From Rhizobium sp. NXC14 (GTDB taxonomy: Bacteria > Pseudomonadota > Alphaproteobacteria > Rhizobiales > Rhizobiaceae), in NCBI RefSeq assembly GCF_002117485.1, contig NZ_CP021030.1:4001001-4065000 (forward strand): 64,000 nucleotides of DNA, written 5' to 3'. Within the stretch, counting starts at the first letter, position 1. Each line of letters starts with the position of its first letter. A program made the translations under genes and the position numbers. This document shows positions 9,448 through 18,479 of the stretch, piece by piece. A model generated the notes under the pieces. It was not told the origin of the DNA, ran no database searches, and saw only the letters and a list, made by a program, of their open reading frames with translations.

Positions 9448-9672
9448 GATACCGTTAGATGATGGAATGCCAAGCCCGATCTTGGCCGCGCAATATGCCA
9501 ATTGAATGACTTAAGGGACAGGAAATCAATGAGAAGATCTGTCTGCGGCCATTTACATTCGACCGCCGCTTTTTTGCGCCGCAAGCGCGTGGCAGGCAGA
9601 TGCATCAAGGCTTGAAATTCCCTGCCAACAGTGCGAGCAGACGCTGAAGGCTAGAGAAACGGCAGGCAGGCA

Positions 9673-10590
9673 ATGATCATTTCATTCGACATCGGCGGTT
9701 CCGCCATCAAGGGCGGCATCGCCCGCTCCGAGACAGACATCGTTTCCCTTGGCCGCCGTCCGACGCCGAAGGATGATTTTGGCGCTTTCGTCGAGACCCT
9801 GTGCGATATCATCGCCGAAACCGGCGAACGCCCGAGCCGTATTGCCCTCTCGATTGCTGGCGTCGTCGATCCCGATACCCAGCGGCTGACCTGCGCCAAC
9901 ATTCCCTGCATACACGGCCGCACGCTCGCGGCCGATCTCGAAGCCGAACTCGGCTTGCCGGTGCTGATCGCCAATGACGCCGACTGTTTCGCCATGGCTG
10001 AAGCCGGTCTCGGCGCCGGCCGCGGCCACCGCATCGTCTTCGGTGCCATCCTCGGCACCGGCGTCGGCGGCGGTCTGGTCGCCGACGGGCGGCTCGCCAA
10101 TGAGGCCGGAGGCTTTGCCGGCGAATGGGGTCATGGGCCGATCATCGCCTCGGCGGCCGGTAATCCGCCCGTCGCCATTCCTGCCTACGCCTGCGGCTGC
10201 GGCCAGAAGGGCTGTGTCGACACTGTCGGCGGCGCCCGCGGGCTGGAGCGCCTGCATAAGACGCTGCATGATCTCAAACTCTCAAGCGAAGAGATCATCG
10301 GTCAGTGGCGACGAGGGGAGGAGAAGGCGACACGCACCATCGACGTCTATGTCGACCTGGTTGCATCACCGCTCGCCCTGACGATCAACATCACCGGCGC
10401 CACCATCGTTCCGGTCGGCGGCGGACTTTCCAATGTCGAGCCCTTGCTTGCCGAGCTAGACAAGGCCGTGCGTACCCGCATCCTGCGCAAATTCGACCGT
10501 CCGCTGGTGGTGCCGAGTGAATGCCGCATCGAACCCGGCCTGATCGGCGCAGCGCTGTTGGGGCTCAAGGCGGAAGCAATCACGTCTTAA
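9673..10590 (+). CDS. ROK-family sugar kinase, probably N-acetylglucosamine kinase
   Basis: 305 residues. The N-terminal ATP-binding motif is SFDIGGSAIKGG. The catalytic Asp lies in IANDADCFAMAEAGLGAGRG, a glycine loop ILGTGVGGGLVADG follows, and the ROK zinc motif is CGCGQKGCVDT near residue 181. EWGHGPI before the zinc site is characteristic of hexose/N-acetylhexosamine kinases. Its stop codon overlaps that of a convergent GH20 hexosaminidase, whose product GlcNAc it may phosphorylate in the cytoplasm. NagK is the likely role; glucokinase or ManNAc kinase remain possible. Confidence 0.88.
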   Translation: MIISFDIGGSAIKGGIARSETDIVSLGRRPTPKDDFGAFVETLCDIIAETGERPSRIALSIAGVVDPDTQRLTCANIPCIHGRTLAADLEAELGLPVLIANDADCFAMAEAGLGAGRGHRIVFGAILGTGVGGGLVADGRLANEAGGFAGEWGHGPIIASAAGNPPVAIPAYACGCGQKGCVDTVGGARGLERLHKTLHDLKLSSEEIIGQWRRGEEKATRTIDVYVDLVASPLALTINITGATIVPVGGGLSNVEPLLAELDKAVRTRILRKFDRPLVVPSECRIEPGLIGAALLGLKAEAITS

Positions 10591-12494
10591 AGCACCGGCC
10601 ACATCCGCACGATCGCTGCGAACCGGTCCCAGTCTTTGCGTTCCAATGGCGTCCACCCGGCTTCGGCGACGGCCGGAAGGCGCGGGAAGACCAGCCGGTT
10701 GAAATAGGCGCGAGAGAGGAAGTTTTCAGTCCAGATGCAGGCCTGGACGCCGCGCAGCTTCTCCCGCAGCGCGTCCGGCAACTCGCCCTCGGCCTCGTAA
10801 GCATAGGTGTGCTCCGGCGGCGCATGGCCAGCCCAACTCGCGCCGGGCTCAGACCAGGCTTCCGCTTGCGCCATGTCGAGATAATAGGCTTGGCCCGGCG
10901 TCATCACCACATCGTAACCTTGCTGCGCCAGCTCGATTCCGACAGCGGGCTTTTCCCAGGCCATCAGCAAAGTGCCGTCGCGATCGACGCCGCCGCCATG
11001 CGAGACTTCGTTCCAGCCGGCGAGCTTCCTGCCGCGCTCCGACAACATGGCCTTGATCCGTTTCAGGAAATAGGATTGCAGCTCCGCTGTGCCGGCAATT
11101 TTCTCCCGTTCCATCAGCGCCTTGCAAAGCGGCGAGGAAAGCCAGGCGCCGCTTGCGACCTCGTCGCCGCCGATATGGATATATTCACCGGGGAACAGCG
11201 TGACCATCTCGTCGAACACCTTCCCGAGAAATTCATAGGTGAATTCAACCGCCGGGTTTAGGGCATTATTGGGATAACCCTGCACGGCGCGATAGCTGTC
11301 CGGCGCCTCCTGCCCGTCGACGAGCTCGGGCAGTGACAACAGCGTCGCGGTGCTATGGCCGGGAACATCGATTTCCGGCACTACTTCTATATGAAGCGAC
11401 GCAGCATGCGCGACGATCCGCCTGACATCCTGCGCGTAATGGCCGGAGCGCGGTTCCGCCCCGTCACCAAGTTGCGGCACAAGCACCTCGTCCGGCCCGC
11501 GCCGCGCGCCGATCTCCGTAAGCTGGGGATAGGCCTTGATCTCCAGCCGCCAGGCTTCGTCGTCGGTCAGGTGCCAATGGAAGATGTTGAGCTTGTTCCA
11601 GGCAAGGATGTCGATCAGCCGCATGATGTCAGCCACCGGATAGAACTGCCTCGCCACATCGAGATGGCAGCCGCGCCAGTCATAACGAGGCTGGTCGGCG
11701 ATCGTGCCGAAGTTGGGAAATCTGAAGCTCTCCCGATCGGTCCGGGCGCCGTGCATGAGTTGCGCCAGACTGATCAGGCCATAGTGCCGACCCGCCGCAT
11801 CCGCGCTGGAGAGCACGACCTCATGCGCGGTAAATCGTATTTCATAGGCGAACGCAGCGATCGATGACTCAGTAACGAAACGAATAGCCCGCCCGCCCTT
11901 TACGGCGCAGAGCGAGAACGGCACATTTTCGGCCGGATAAAGCCGCTGGTAAAGCGAAAGAACCAGAGACAACGCCTTGACCGCCTCGGGCCGTGTCCTC
12001 TCGGCCGGATAAAGGACGAGCGGCAGTTCTCCCGCCTTCAACGCGAGCGCCAGCGGCCAGGGCAGCAGCGAATAAGGCTCCTCTACCCGGCCCGGCGGCA
12101 GAAGCGGCGGCGCAATTCCGCCATCGCGGTCTTCGAGAATCAGATCGCCGAAGGCGACAGCAATATGGCGCCCGTCGCCAAGTGTCAGATAGGCCGATTT
12201 GACCCCCGATGTCACATGTTTCGGCTCTCGGGTCAGTCCCTCGACGGTGAACCGCCAGTGGCCGCCCGGCGGCACTCTCAGCTTGTCGGGCGGCCGGAAT
12301 TCATGGAGGTGCGCGACTTGTCGCTTCAGGCTGCCGCCATTGCAGACGTGTTTTTCGGCAACCCGTGTCTCCGACGTATAGGCGAGCGAGAAACCGGAAA
12401 GCGGCTCGGCCGAGAGATTGAAGAGCGTGAAGATCAAGCGCCCGAAACTGCCTTCGACCGGATGCCAGCTTGTTTCCAGACGATAATCGGCCAT
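10587..12494 (-). CDS. Cytoplasmic GH20 beta-N-acetylhexosaminidase
   Basis: 635 residues that release terminal beta-linked GlcNAc/GalNAc by substrate-assisted catalysis. The N-terminal accessory domain covers about residues 1-260. The GH20 barrel begins at YDWRGCHLDVARQFYP. The catalytic pair is in HIGGDEVASG (Asp444-Glu445), and the substrate Trp is in LMAWEKP. There is no signal peptide (start MADYRLETSW at 12494, after an unlikely 18-residue extension), so it is predicted to work in the cytoplasm on imported oligosaccharides such as chitobiose. Its stop codon overlaps that of the ROK kinase gene tail to tail. Confidence 0.93.
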   Translation of the reverse strand: MADYRLETSWHPVEGSFGRLIFTLFNLSAEPLSGFSLAYTSETRVAEKHVCNGGSLKRQVAHLHEFRPPDKLRVPPGGHWRFTVEGLTREPKHVTSGVKSAYLTLGDGRHIAVAFGDLILEDRDGGIAPPLLPPGRVEEPYSLLPWPLALALKAGELPLVLYPAERTRPEAVKALSLVLSLYQRLYPAENVPFSLCAVKGGRAIRFVTESSIAAFAYEIRFTAHEVVLSSADAAGRHYGLISLAQLMHGARTDRESFRFPNFGTIADQPRYDWRGCHLDVARQFYPVADIMRLIDILAWNKLNIFHWHLTDDEAWRLEIKAYPQLTEIGARRGPDEVLVPQLGDGAEPRSGHYAQDVRRIVAHAASLHIEVVPEIDVPGHSTATLLSLPELVDGQEAPDSYRAVQGYPNNALNPAVEFTYEFLGKVFDEMVTLFPGEYIHIGGDEVASGAWLSSPLCKALMEREKIAGTAELQSYFLKRIKAMLSERGRKLAGWNEVSHGGGVDRDGTLLMAWEKPAVGIELAQQGYDVVMTPGQAYYLDMAQAEAWSEPGASWAGHAPPEHTYAYEAEGELPDALREKLRGVQACIWTENFLSRAYFNRLVFPRLPAVAEAGWTPLERKDWDRFAAIVRMWPVL

Positions 12495-12675
12495 GGTCGC
12501 GCCTCCCCTGTCAATGGACGGCCGGGATGACGGCTTGTGCCCCGGCATGCTTTCAAAAGCTTAGCTTTTTCGAGGCGGCAAGGGAATCGACGCGAGTCGA
12601 GGCGAACCCGGCAGTGATGAGAACCGTGAGATTGCGGCCTGCAAGGAAAACGGCGCGGCTTTCGCCGCGCCGTCC

Positions 12676-15600
12676 TCACTCGGCTGCCAACGCCGGCGGA
12701 TGTCTGTCATCCGCCTCTTCCTGGATGGCGTCGGCATCCCGGCCTGGCTCGTCCTTTGCCTTCGGCTCCCGGCCGAAGAAAAGGGCGTAACCGGCGGGCA
12801 GAACCAGAATGGTGAGCACTGTCGCAACCAAGATGCCGCCCATCATGGCGAAGGCGAGCGGACCCCAGAAGACGCCGCGCGAGATCGGGATCAACGCCAG
12901 CACGGCGGTCAGCGCCGTCAGCATGATCGGCCGGAAACGCCGCACGGCCGCACCGACGATCGCCTCCTGCCGGTGCATACCAGCCTTGATGTCCTGATCG
13001 ATCTGATCGACCAGAATGATCGAATTGCGCATGATAATGCCGAGCAGCGCGATGACACCGAGGATCGCCACAAAGCCGAAGGGCGCGCCGCTGATCAGCA
13101 AGGCGGCCGCGGCCCCGATGATGCCGAGCGGGCCGGTGGCAAGCACCAGCATCGCCTTGCCGAAATGCTGCAGCTGCACCATCAGCAGCACGATGATGAC
13201 GGCGAGCATGATTGGCGCCTTGGCGGCAATCGACATCTGGCTTTCCGCCGCATCCTCGGCACCGCCCTGGATCTCGACGTTGTAGCCGGCCGGCAGGCTG
13301 TCGCGCAGGTCCTTCATGTCGGCATACATCTTCATGACGACGTCATTCGGCTGCACGCCGTCCGGCAGCGTCGCGCGCACGGTGATCGTCGGCAGCCGGT
13401 CGCGCCGCCATTCGATGCCCTGCTCCATGACGGGCACGACCTTGGCGACCTGCGAGACCGGAACGAAGCCGCCGAAATCCGTCGGCACGTAGACGGAATT
13501 AACCGCCGACAGCAGCGAGCGGCTGGAATCCGGCTCGCGGGCAACGATCGAGACCGTCTCCTCACCGTCGCGGAAATCGTCGAGCGGCGCCCCGGACATG
13601 GCGGTCTGCAGCATCTGGCGCACGCGCTGCGAGGTCACGCCAAGCGCCCGGGCACGGTCCTGGTCGATCACCAGCTTCATCGCCGGCACCGGCTCCAGCC
13701 AGTCGTCATGGATGGCGCCGAGCATCGGGTTGGCCGTAAAGCGCGCCTTCACCTGATCGGCGATCGCTCGCACCTCCTGGCGGTCAGGCCCCATGATGCG
13801 CATCTGCACCGGCCAGCCTGTGGGCGGGCCGAGGAAGAGGCGGTCGACCTTGCCGCGGATCGATGGGAAGTCTTCGGCAAGAATGGTGCGCAGCTTGACG
13901 ATCAGCCGTTCGCGCGCCGGTTCGTCCTTCGCCATAACCAGCAGCTGGGCGAAGTTCGGGTTGCGCAGCTGCTGGTCGAGCGGCAGGAAGAAACGCGGTG
14001 CGCCTTCGCCGATATAGGTGGCGATGAACCGCTTGTCGGGATCATCCATCATCTTCGCTTCGAGCGCCTTCGCCTGCACTTCGACTTCCCGAATGCTGGT
14101 GCCTTCGGGCAGCCAGAGATCGACCAGGATTTCCGGCCGCGAGGATTGCGGGAAGAAATTCTGCGGAATGAACTGGAAGGCCCAGAGGCTGGTGACGAAG
14201 GTTCCGAGCGTCAACAGCAGCACGATCACCCGATGGCGAACCGCCCAGCCGACGGTGCCGCGCAGCCGGCGATAAAAGCGGGTGTCGAAGGCATCATGAT
14301 GCTCGCCGGCGTGATGGCGCTGCTTGAGGATCATGTAACCGAGCCACGGCGTAAAATAGACCGCGACGAACCACGAGGTAACAAGCGCGATGCCGACGAC
14401 GTAGAACAGCGAGCGGACATATTCGCCGGCCGTCGATGCGGCGAAACCAACGGGAATGAAGCCGGCCGTGGTGATCAGCGTCCCCGTCAGCATCGGGAAG
14501 GCGGTTGAGGAATAGGCAAAGCTTGCCGCCTCGATCTTGACCAGTCCCTCCTCCAGCTTCCGCTCCATCATCTCGACGACGATCATCGCATCGTCGACCA
14601 GCAGGCCGAGCGCGATGATCAGGGCGCCGAGCGAGATGCGCTGCAGGTCGATGCCGAGTTCGTACATCAGCGCGAAAGTGGCGGCGAGCACCAGCGGAAT
14701 GGCGATGGCGATGACGAGGCCCGAGCGCCAGCCAATCGACAGGAAGGAGACGACGAGCACGATGATGAGGGCTTCGCCGAGCGCATGCATGAATTCGCCG
14801 ATCGCATCCGTTACCACGTCGGGCTGGTTGGCGATCTGATCGACGGCGACGCCGTAAGGCAGCGATTCCTCGAAGCGCTGATAGGTCGCCTCCACATCCT
14901 TGCCGACATCGGTGACGTTGAAGCCCTTGGCCATGACGACGCCGACCTGGACGCTGTCATGGCCGTTGAACCGGTACTTGCGCTGGTAGGGATCTTCGAG
15001 CCCGGAACTGACGGTGGCGATATCGCCGAGGCGCGTCACCTGGGCGCCTGCGCGAAGGCTGAGCTCACGGATATCGGCCGCCTTCTTCACGTCGCCTTCG
15101 ACAGAGATGCGTACCGAACGCAGGCCGGTATCGACGGAGCCCGCCGGATCGACATTGTTCTGACCCTTGATGGCGTTCTGCAGGTCGAGGATCGTCAGGC
15201 CGCGCTCGGCGAGCGCCTTGGACGAGACGTCGATATAAATCTTCTCAGGCTGGTCGCCGATGATGACCGCCTTCTCGACGCCCGGTGTCGTCAGCAGCAT
15301 GTCGCGCGCCTGGATCGCGAACTTCTTCAGTTCCGGATAGGTATAGCCCTCGCCGCTGATCGAATGCAGGGTGATGAAGGTATCGCCGAACTCATCGTTG
15401 AAATAGGGGCCGAGCAGACCTTGCGGCAGCTCGCTGGAGATATCACCGACCTTCTTGCGCACCTGGTAGAAGGCATCGGCCACGTCCTTCGAATTCGTAT
15501 CACCCTTGACCTGAAGCGTGATGATGGCGCTGCCCGCCCGCGTATAGGACTTGACCCAGTCAAGATGCGGGGTTTCCTGCAGCTTGCGCTCGATCTTGTT

Positions 15601-15819
15601 GACGACCTGATCTTCCATTTCCTGAATGGAAGCGCCTGGCCAGATCGCCTGGACGACCATGACGCGGAAAGTAAATTCGGGATCCTCGCGCTGGCCCATG
15701 CGCATCAGGCCGAGAATGCCGGTGATGATGATCAGGCCGAAGAGGAAGCGGGCGATGCTCGGATGTCCGATCGCCCAGCGCGACAGATTGAAGGGCCGCT
15801 TTTCAGTGTTGGCGTCCAT
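12676..15819 (-). CDS. RND-family multidrug efflux permease (AcrB-like)
   Basis: 1047 residues, full length for an inner-membrane resistance-nodulation-division proton antiporter. The first span is near residues 20-40. The proton-relay Asp pair lies in GLLVDDAMIVVEMMER (span 4), with two large periplasmic loops and the repeat-half motif GIIMRNSIILVDQI. The DD pair places it in the HAE1 drug-efflux group rather than the metal CusA group. It follows the membrane fusion protein gene in a tetR-mfp-rnd operon, with an intergenic palindromic repeat between the two. No outer-membrane channel gene is nearby, so a shared TolC is expected. Confidence 0.94.
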   Translation of the reverse strand: MDANTEKRPFNLSRWAIGHPSIARFLFGLIIITGILGLMRMGQREDPEFTFRVMVVQAIWPGASIQEMEDQVVNKIERKLQETPHLDWVKSYTRAGSAIITLQVKGDTNSKDVADAFYQVRKKVGDISSELPQGLLGPYFNDEFGDTFITLHSISGEGYTYPELKKFAIQARDMLLTTPGVEKAVIIGDQPEKIYIDVSSKALAERGLTILDLQNAIKGQNNVDPAGSVDTGLRSVRISVEGDVKKAADIRELSLRAGAQVTRLGDIATVSSGLEDPYQRKYRFNGHDSVQVGVVMAKGFNVTDVGKDVEATYQRFEESLPYGVAVDQIANQPDVVTDAIGEFMHALGEALIIVLVVSFLSIGWRSGLVIAIAIPLVLAATFALMYELGIDLQRISLGALIIALGLLVDDAMIVVEMMERKLEEGLVKIEAASFAYSSTAFPMLTGTLITTAGFIPVGFAASTAGEYVRSLFYVVGIALVTSWFVAVYFTPWLGYMILKQRHHAGEHHDAFDTRFYRRLRGTVGWAVRHRVIVLLLTLGTFVTSLWAFQFIPQNFFPQSSRPEILVDLWLPEGTSIREVEVQAKALEAKMMDDPDKRFIATYIGEGAPRFFLPLDQQLRNPNFAQLLVMAKDEPARERLIVKLRTILAEDFPSIRGKVDRLFLGPPTGWPVQMRIMGPDRQEVRAIADQVKARFTANPMLGAIHDDWLEPVPAMKLVIDQDRARALGVTSQRVRQMLQTAMSGAPLDDFRDGEETVSIVAREPDSSRSLLSAVNSVYVPTDFGGFVPVSQVAKVVPVMEQGIEWRRDRLPTITVRATLPDGVQPNDVVMKMYADMKDLRDSLPAGYNVEIQGGAEDAAESQMSIAAKAPIMLAVIIVLLMVQLQHFGKAMLVLATGPLGIIGAAAALLISGAPFGFVAILGVIALLGIIMRNSIILVDQIDQDIKAGMHRQEAIVGAAVRRFRPIMLTALTAVLALIPISRGVFWGPLAFAMMGGILVATVLTILVLPAGYALFFGREPKAKDEPGRDADAIQEEADDRHPPALAAE

Positions 15820-15835
15820 GGTTCTGTTCCCTTTG

Positions 15836-15883
15836 GAGCATGATGCCGAAAAGTGTCAGCGGTTTCGGGCGAACATCATGCTC
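15836..15883. repeat. Rhizobial intergenic palindrome (GAGCATGATG type)
   Basis: Inverted repeat with arms GAGCATGATG and CATCATGCTC and a GC-rich centre (ccgaaaagtgtcagcgg and following), located between the RND permease and its fusion-protein gene. Elements of this form are widespread in intergenic DNA of Rhizobium genomes. Lying inside an operon it may affect mRNA stability. Confidence 0.75.
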
Positions 15884-15904
15884 AAATAACTTTGATTTGC
15901 GCGA

Positions 15905-17053
15905 TCAACGCACGGTCTGGTCGAAATCGGCCGAAGCCGATTGCTGCTCCGGCACCTTCACCTTCAGGTTCTCGCTCATGAATTGGGTGCCGGCGGCAAC
16001 GACGAGATCGCCGCTATCGAGGCCTTGGGTCACATGCACGCCGTCGCCGGTGAAATCGGCGACCTCGATGATGCGGCCATGCACCGTCGCCGTGTCGCGG
16101 TCGACCGTCCAGACCATCTGCTGGCCGTCCTTTTCGGCCAGCGCAGTGAGCGGGATCGAGACATAGCTGTTGCCGTTGTTGACATCGGCTTCGATGGTCG
16201 CGGTCATGCCTAGCAACACCCGCGGATCGTTCGGCAGGCTCACGCGAACCGCAAAGGTGCGCGACTGCTGGTCGGCGCTGCCGGAAACCTCGCGCACCTT
16301 GCCGTCGAGCACCAGCCTGTCATCAGCCCAGAAACTGGCCTTGACCGTTTTACCGGGCTTAAATTCGGCAATGTCGTTTTCCGGAACCGCGATCTGCACT
16401 TCCTTTTCACCATCGACGGCAACGGTCAAAACGGGGCTGCCGGAGCCAACGACCTGGCCGATATCGGCATTGATCGATGTCACTATCCCATTCTGGCCGG
16501 CCTTGAGCTCGGTATAGCTCACCTGGTTCTTCGCCTGATCCAGCGCCGAGAGCGCTGCGTCGCGCTGCGAGATCGCCTGGTCATGGCTGAGTGCTGCCTG
16601 TTCGAGCTGCGACTTCGGGGCGACGCTCTTGTCGAACAACTGCTCGGCGCGCTTGTTGGCGAGATCGGCGGTTTCGACGCCCCTTTCGGCCGCGGCGAGA
16701 TTGGCCTCCGCCGTCTTGACCGCGAGCTGATAGTCCGTGGCATCGATGCGGGCGAGAACGTCGCCGGGCGTCACCCGGTCGCCGATATCGACGAGACGCT
16801 CGGTGATCTTGCCGGCCACCCGAAACCCGAGGTTCATCTCCGTGCGCGCCTTGACCGACCCCGAATAATCGAGCTTGCGGGTATCGTCGGCTTTGGCGAT
16901 TTCCACGACCTTCACCGGCCGAATAACTTCCTTGACCTCAGCTTTTTCTTCCGTGCAGGCGGAAAGGCCGATCCCGATGACGCCGATGAGCGCGAGGTTC
17001 GCGACGGACGGCATGCGGTTGCTGAGGGTGTTGAGCGAAAACATCTTCCGCAC
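15905..17053 (-). CDS. RND efflux membrane fusion (periplasmic adaptor) lipoprotein
   Basis: 382 residues. The signal sequence ends in a lipobox (IGVIGIGLSAC, Cys near residue 33), so the protein is probably lipid-anchored to the inner membrane. Typical adaptor order follows: beta-barrel/lipoyl half (LGFRVAGKITERLVDIGDRVTPGDVLARID), alpha-helical hairpin (AAERGVETADLANKRAEQLFDKS region), second lipoyl half (NGIVTSINADIGQVVGSGSPVL) and C-terminal barrel. It bridges the RND pump to an outer-membrane channel. An alternative start is the Met at codon 4. It lies 40 bases downstream of tetR. Confidence 0.93.
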   Translation of the reverse strand: MRKMFSLNTLSNRMPSVANLALIGVIGIGLSACTEEKAEVKEVIRPVKVVEIAKADDTRKLDYSGSVKARTEMNLGFRVAGKITERLVDIGDRVTPGDVLARIDATDYQLAVKTAEANLAAAERGVETADLANKRAEQLFDKSVAPKSQLEQAALSHDQAISQRDAALSALDQAKNQVSYTELKAGQNGIVTSINADIGQVVGSGSPVLTVAVDGEKEVQIAVPENDIAEFKPGKTVKASFWADDRLVLDGKVREVSGSADQQSRTFAVRVSLPNDPRVLLGMTATIEADVNNGNSYVSIPLTALAEKDGQQMVWTVDRDTATVHGRIIEVADFTGDGVHVTQGLDSGDLVVAAGTQFMSENLKVKVPEQQSASADFDQTVR

Positions 17054-17093
17054 TCCTGGAATGTTTCGGGGGACCGACGACGGCTGCCGTCGA

Positions 17094-17702
17094 TTATTTC
17101 TTGAGCGCCCTGATGGCGTAATCGATCAGTTCGTCGACGGCAGCGCGGTTGGTCTTCGCAAGACATTGCGCCACCATCTGGGGATGACAGAGATTGACCG
17201 TCGCCGCGCCGAAGCAGCGCGAGGCGACCACCGGATCGTGCTCGGCGAACTCGCCGGAGGCGATGCCTTCGGCGATGATTTCAGCAATCAGATCATGGAC
17301 GCGATCGATATGTTTCTCGATGACATGCCAGTCGCGCTCGATCGCGACCACGATCATCTCGTGCACCTTCATCTCGTCGAGCATCGTATCCATCGTCCAT
17401 TGATACTGGGTCTCGACATAAAGGCGCAGCCGTTCGCTGGCACTGAGCGGCTGGTGGCGGATGTCGTAAGCGAGCTGATAGCAAGTGGCGAGCATGCGTC
17501 CGCAGAGCGCCTGATGGATCTCGACCTTCGAAGCGAAGAATCGATAAATATTGGCCGGCGACATGCCGAGATCGCGGGCGATGTCTGCCACCGTCGTTTT
17601 GCTGTAGCCGTAGTGACGGAACAGCCGCTCGGCAGCGTCGAGTATCCGCGTGATATTCTCCTGTCGCGTGACGTCGAGCGTATTTTCCGCAATGTCGTTC
17701 AT
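17094..17702 (-). CDS. TetR-family repressor of the RND efflux operon
   Basis: 202 residues. The N-terminal HTH is ILDAAERLFRHYGYSKTTVADIARDLGMSPANIYRFFASK, followed by an all-helical ligand domain. An open frame continues upstream to an ATG at 17771. That start would fall in the -35 region of a consensus promoter and the reading frame would run through a perfect operator palindrome, so the ATG at 17702 (MNDIAEN) is preferred. It is first in the tetR-mfp-rnd transcript and is probably autoregulated through the site at 17723-17754, with a pump substrate as inducer. Confidence 0.92.
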   Translation of the reverse strand: MNDIAENTLDVTRQENITRILDAAERLFRHYGYSKTTVADIARDLGMSPANIYRFFASKVEIHQALCGRMLATCYQLAYDIRHQPLSASERLRLYVETQYQWTMDTMLDEMKVHEMIVVAIERDWHVIEKHIDRVHDLIAEIIAEGIASGEFAEHDPVVASRCFGAATVNLCHPQMVAQCLAKTNRAAVDELIDYAIRALKK

Positions 17703-17722
17703 GAACTTCGAGACCTCGAGTA

Positions 17723-17778
17723 ACGACTGACGATTTTCGAATTTCGTCAGTCGTAAAATATCAAACGTCACTTGTCAA
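17723..17778 (-). promoter_or_regulatory. tetR promoter with 11+11 palindromic operator
   Basis: Minus-strand -35 TTGACA (17778-17773), 17-base spacer, and -10-like TACGAC (17755-17750). A perfect inverted repeat ACGACTGACGA / TCGTCAGTCGT (17723-17733 and 17744-17754, 10-base spacer centred on TTCGAA) overlaps the -10 and start site. This is the geometry expected for TetR repression of its own efflux operon. Confidence 0.75.
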
Positions 17779-17849
17779 TGCCGCCTGCGTAACGCGAGCG
17801 GTGCGATAATTTCGAAACGAGGTGATGATGAGCGCGAGCCACGATTGAA

Positions 17850-17879
17850 AAGTGCCGCGACATCAGACGCGCGGCACTT
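17850..17879 (-). terminator. Rho-independent terminator after osmC
   Basis: Perfect 10-base stem AAGTGCCGCG / CGCGGCACTT with a 10-base loop, followed on the minus strand by TTTTC. It lies 21 bases beyond the osmC stop codon. Confidence 0.7.
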
Positions 17880-17900
17880 GGCGGCAATAGCGGAAAAAAA

Positions 17901-18332
17901 TCAGGCGAGCTTGACGTCGAGCGTGATCGGAACGGCGGCGAGCGCCTTGGAAATCGGGCAGCCGGCTTTCGCCTTGTTGGCCAGTTCGGTGAAGGTCGCC
18001 TCATCTGCACCGGGGACGCGGCCGGAAAGTGAGAGATGGATGGCAGTGACGGCGAAGCCACCCTCGACGCTTTCGAGCGTCACCTTGGCCGAGGTTTCCA
18101 TATGCTCGGCGGTGAAGCCGGCTTCGCCGAGGATGAGCGACAGCGCCATGGTGAAGCAGCCGGCATGGGCAGCGCCGATCAGCTCTTCCGGGTTGGTGCC
18201 GGGAATGCCTTCGAAGCGGCTGGCAAAGCCGTAGGGATAGTCTGTCAGGGCGCCGCTCTGGGTCGAGATCAAGCCCTTGCCGTCCTTGAGGCCGCCGCTC
18301 CAATGAGCCGAAGCCGTGCGATTGATCTGCAT
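17901..18332 (-). CDS. osmC: OsmC-family organic hydroperoxide peroxidase
   Basis: 143 residues. Thiol peroxidase detoxifying organic hydroperoxides in the cytoplasm. The two redox cysteines lie in the family contexts ELIGAAHAGCFTMALS and KAGCPISKAL. The ATG at 18332 (MQINRTASAHWSG) matches the canonical N-terminus; the longer frame to 18419 adds 29 unrelated residues. The length and the HWSGGLKDGKG opening fit OsmC rather than Ohr. It is a single-gene unit with its own terminator and is not obviously linked to the efflux operon. Confidence 0.92.
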   Translation of the reverse strand: MQINRTASAHWSGGLKDGKGLISTQSGALTDYPYGFASRFEGIPGTNPEELIGAAHAGCFTMALSLILGEAGFTAEHMETSAKVTLESVEGGFAVTAIHLSLSGRVPGADEATFTELANKAKAGCPISKALAAVPITLDVKLA

Positions 18333-18479
18333 GCCGTCCTCCTGTTTCGATGGTTTTGAGGAAGCGGCAGGGCGCCGCTCCATGCCTGAGGGAGATTGGA
18401 TTGCCTCCCGGTGGGACAATATAACGCTCTATCCTGAGAAGACGACAGGCTCGTAAAAATCGGCGAAATAGAAAGCCTT

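Noticed and set aside
12700..14508. 602-codon plus-strand open frame antisense to the RND permease
   Set aside because: Composition is His/Arg/Asp-rich mirror sequence of a well-conserved permease on the other strand; typical GC-rich shadow.
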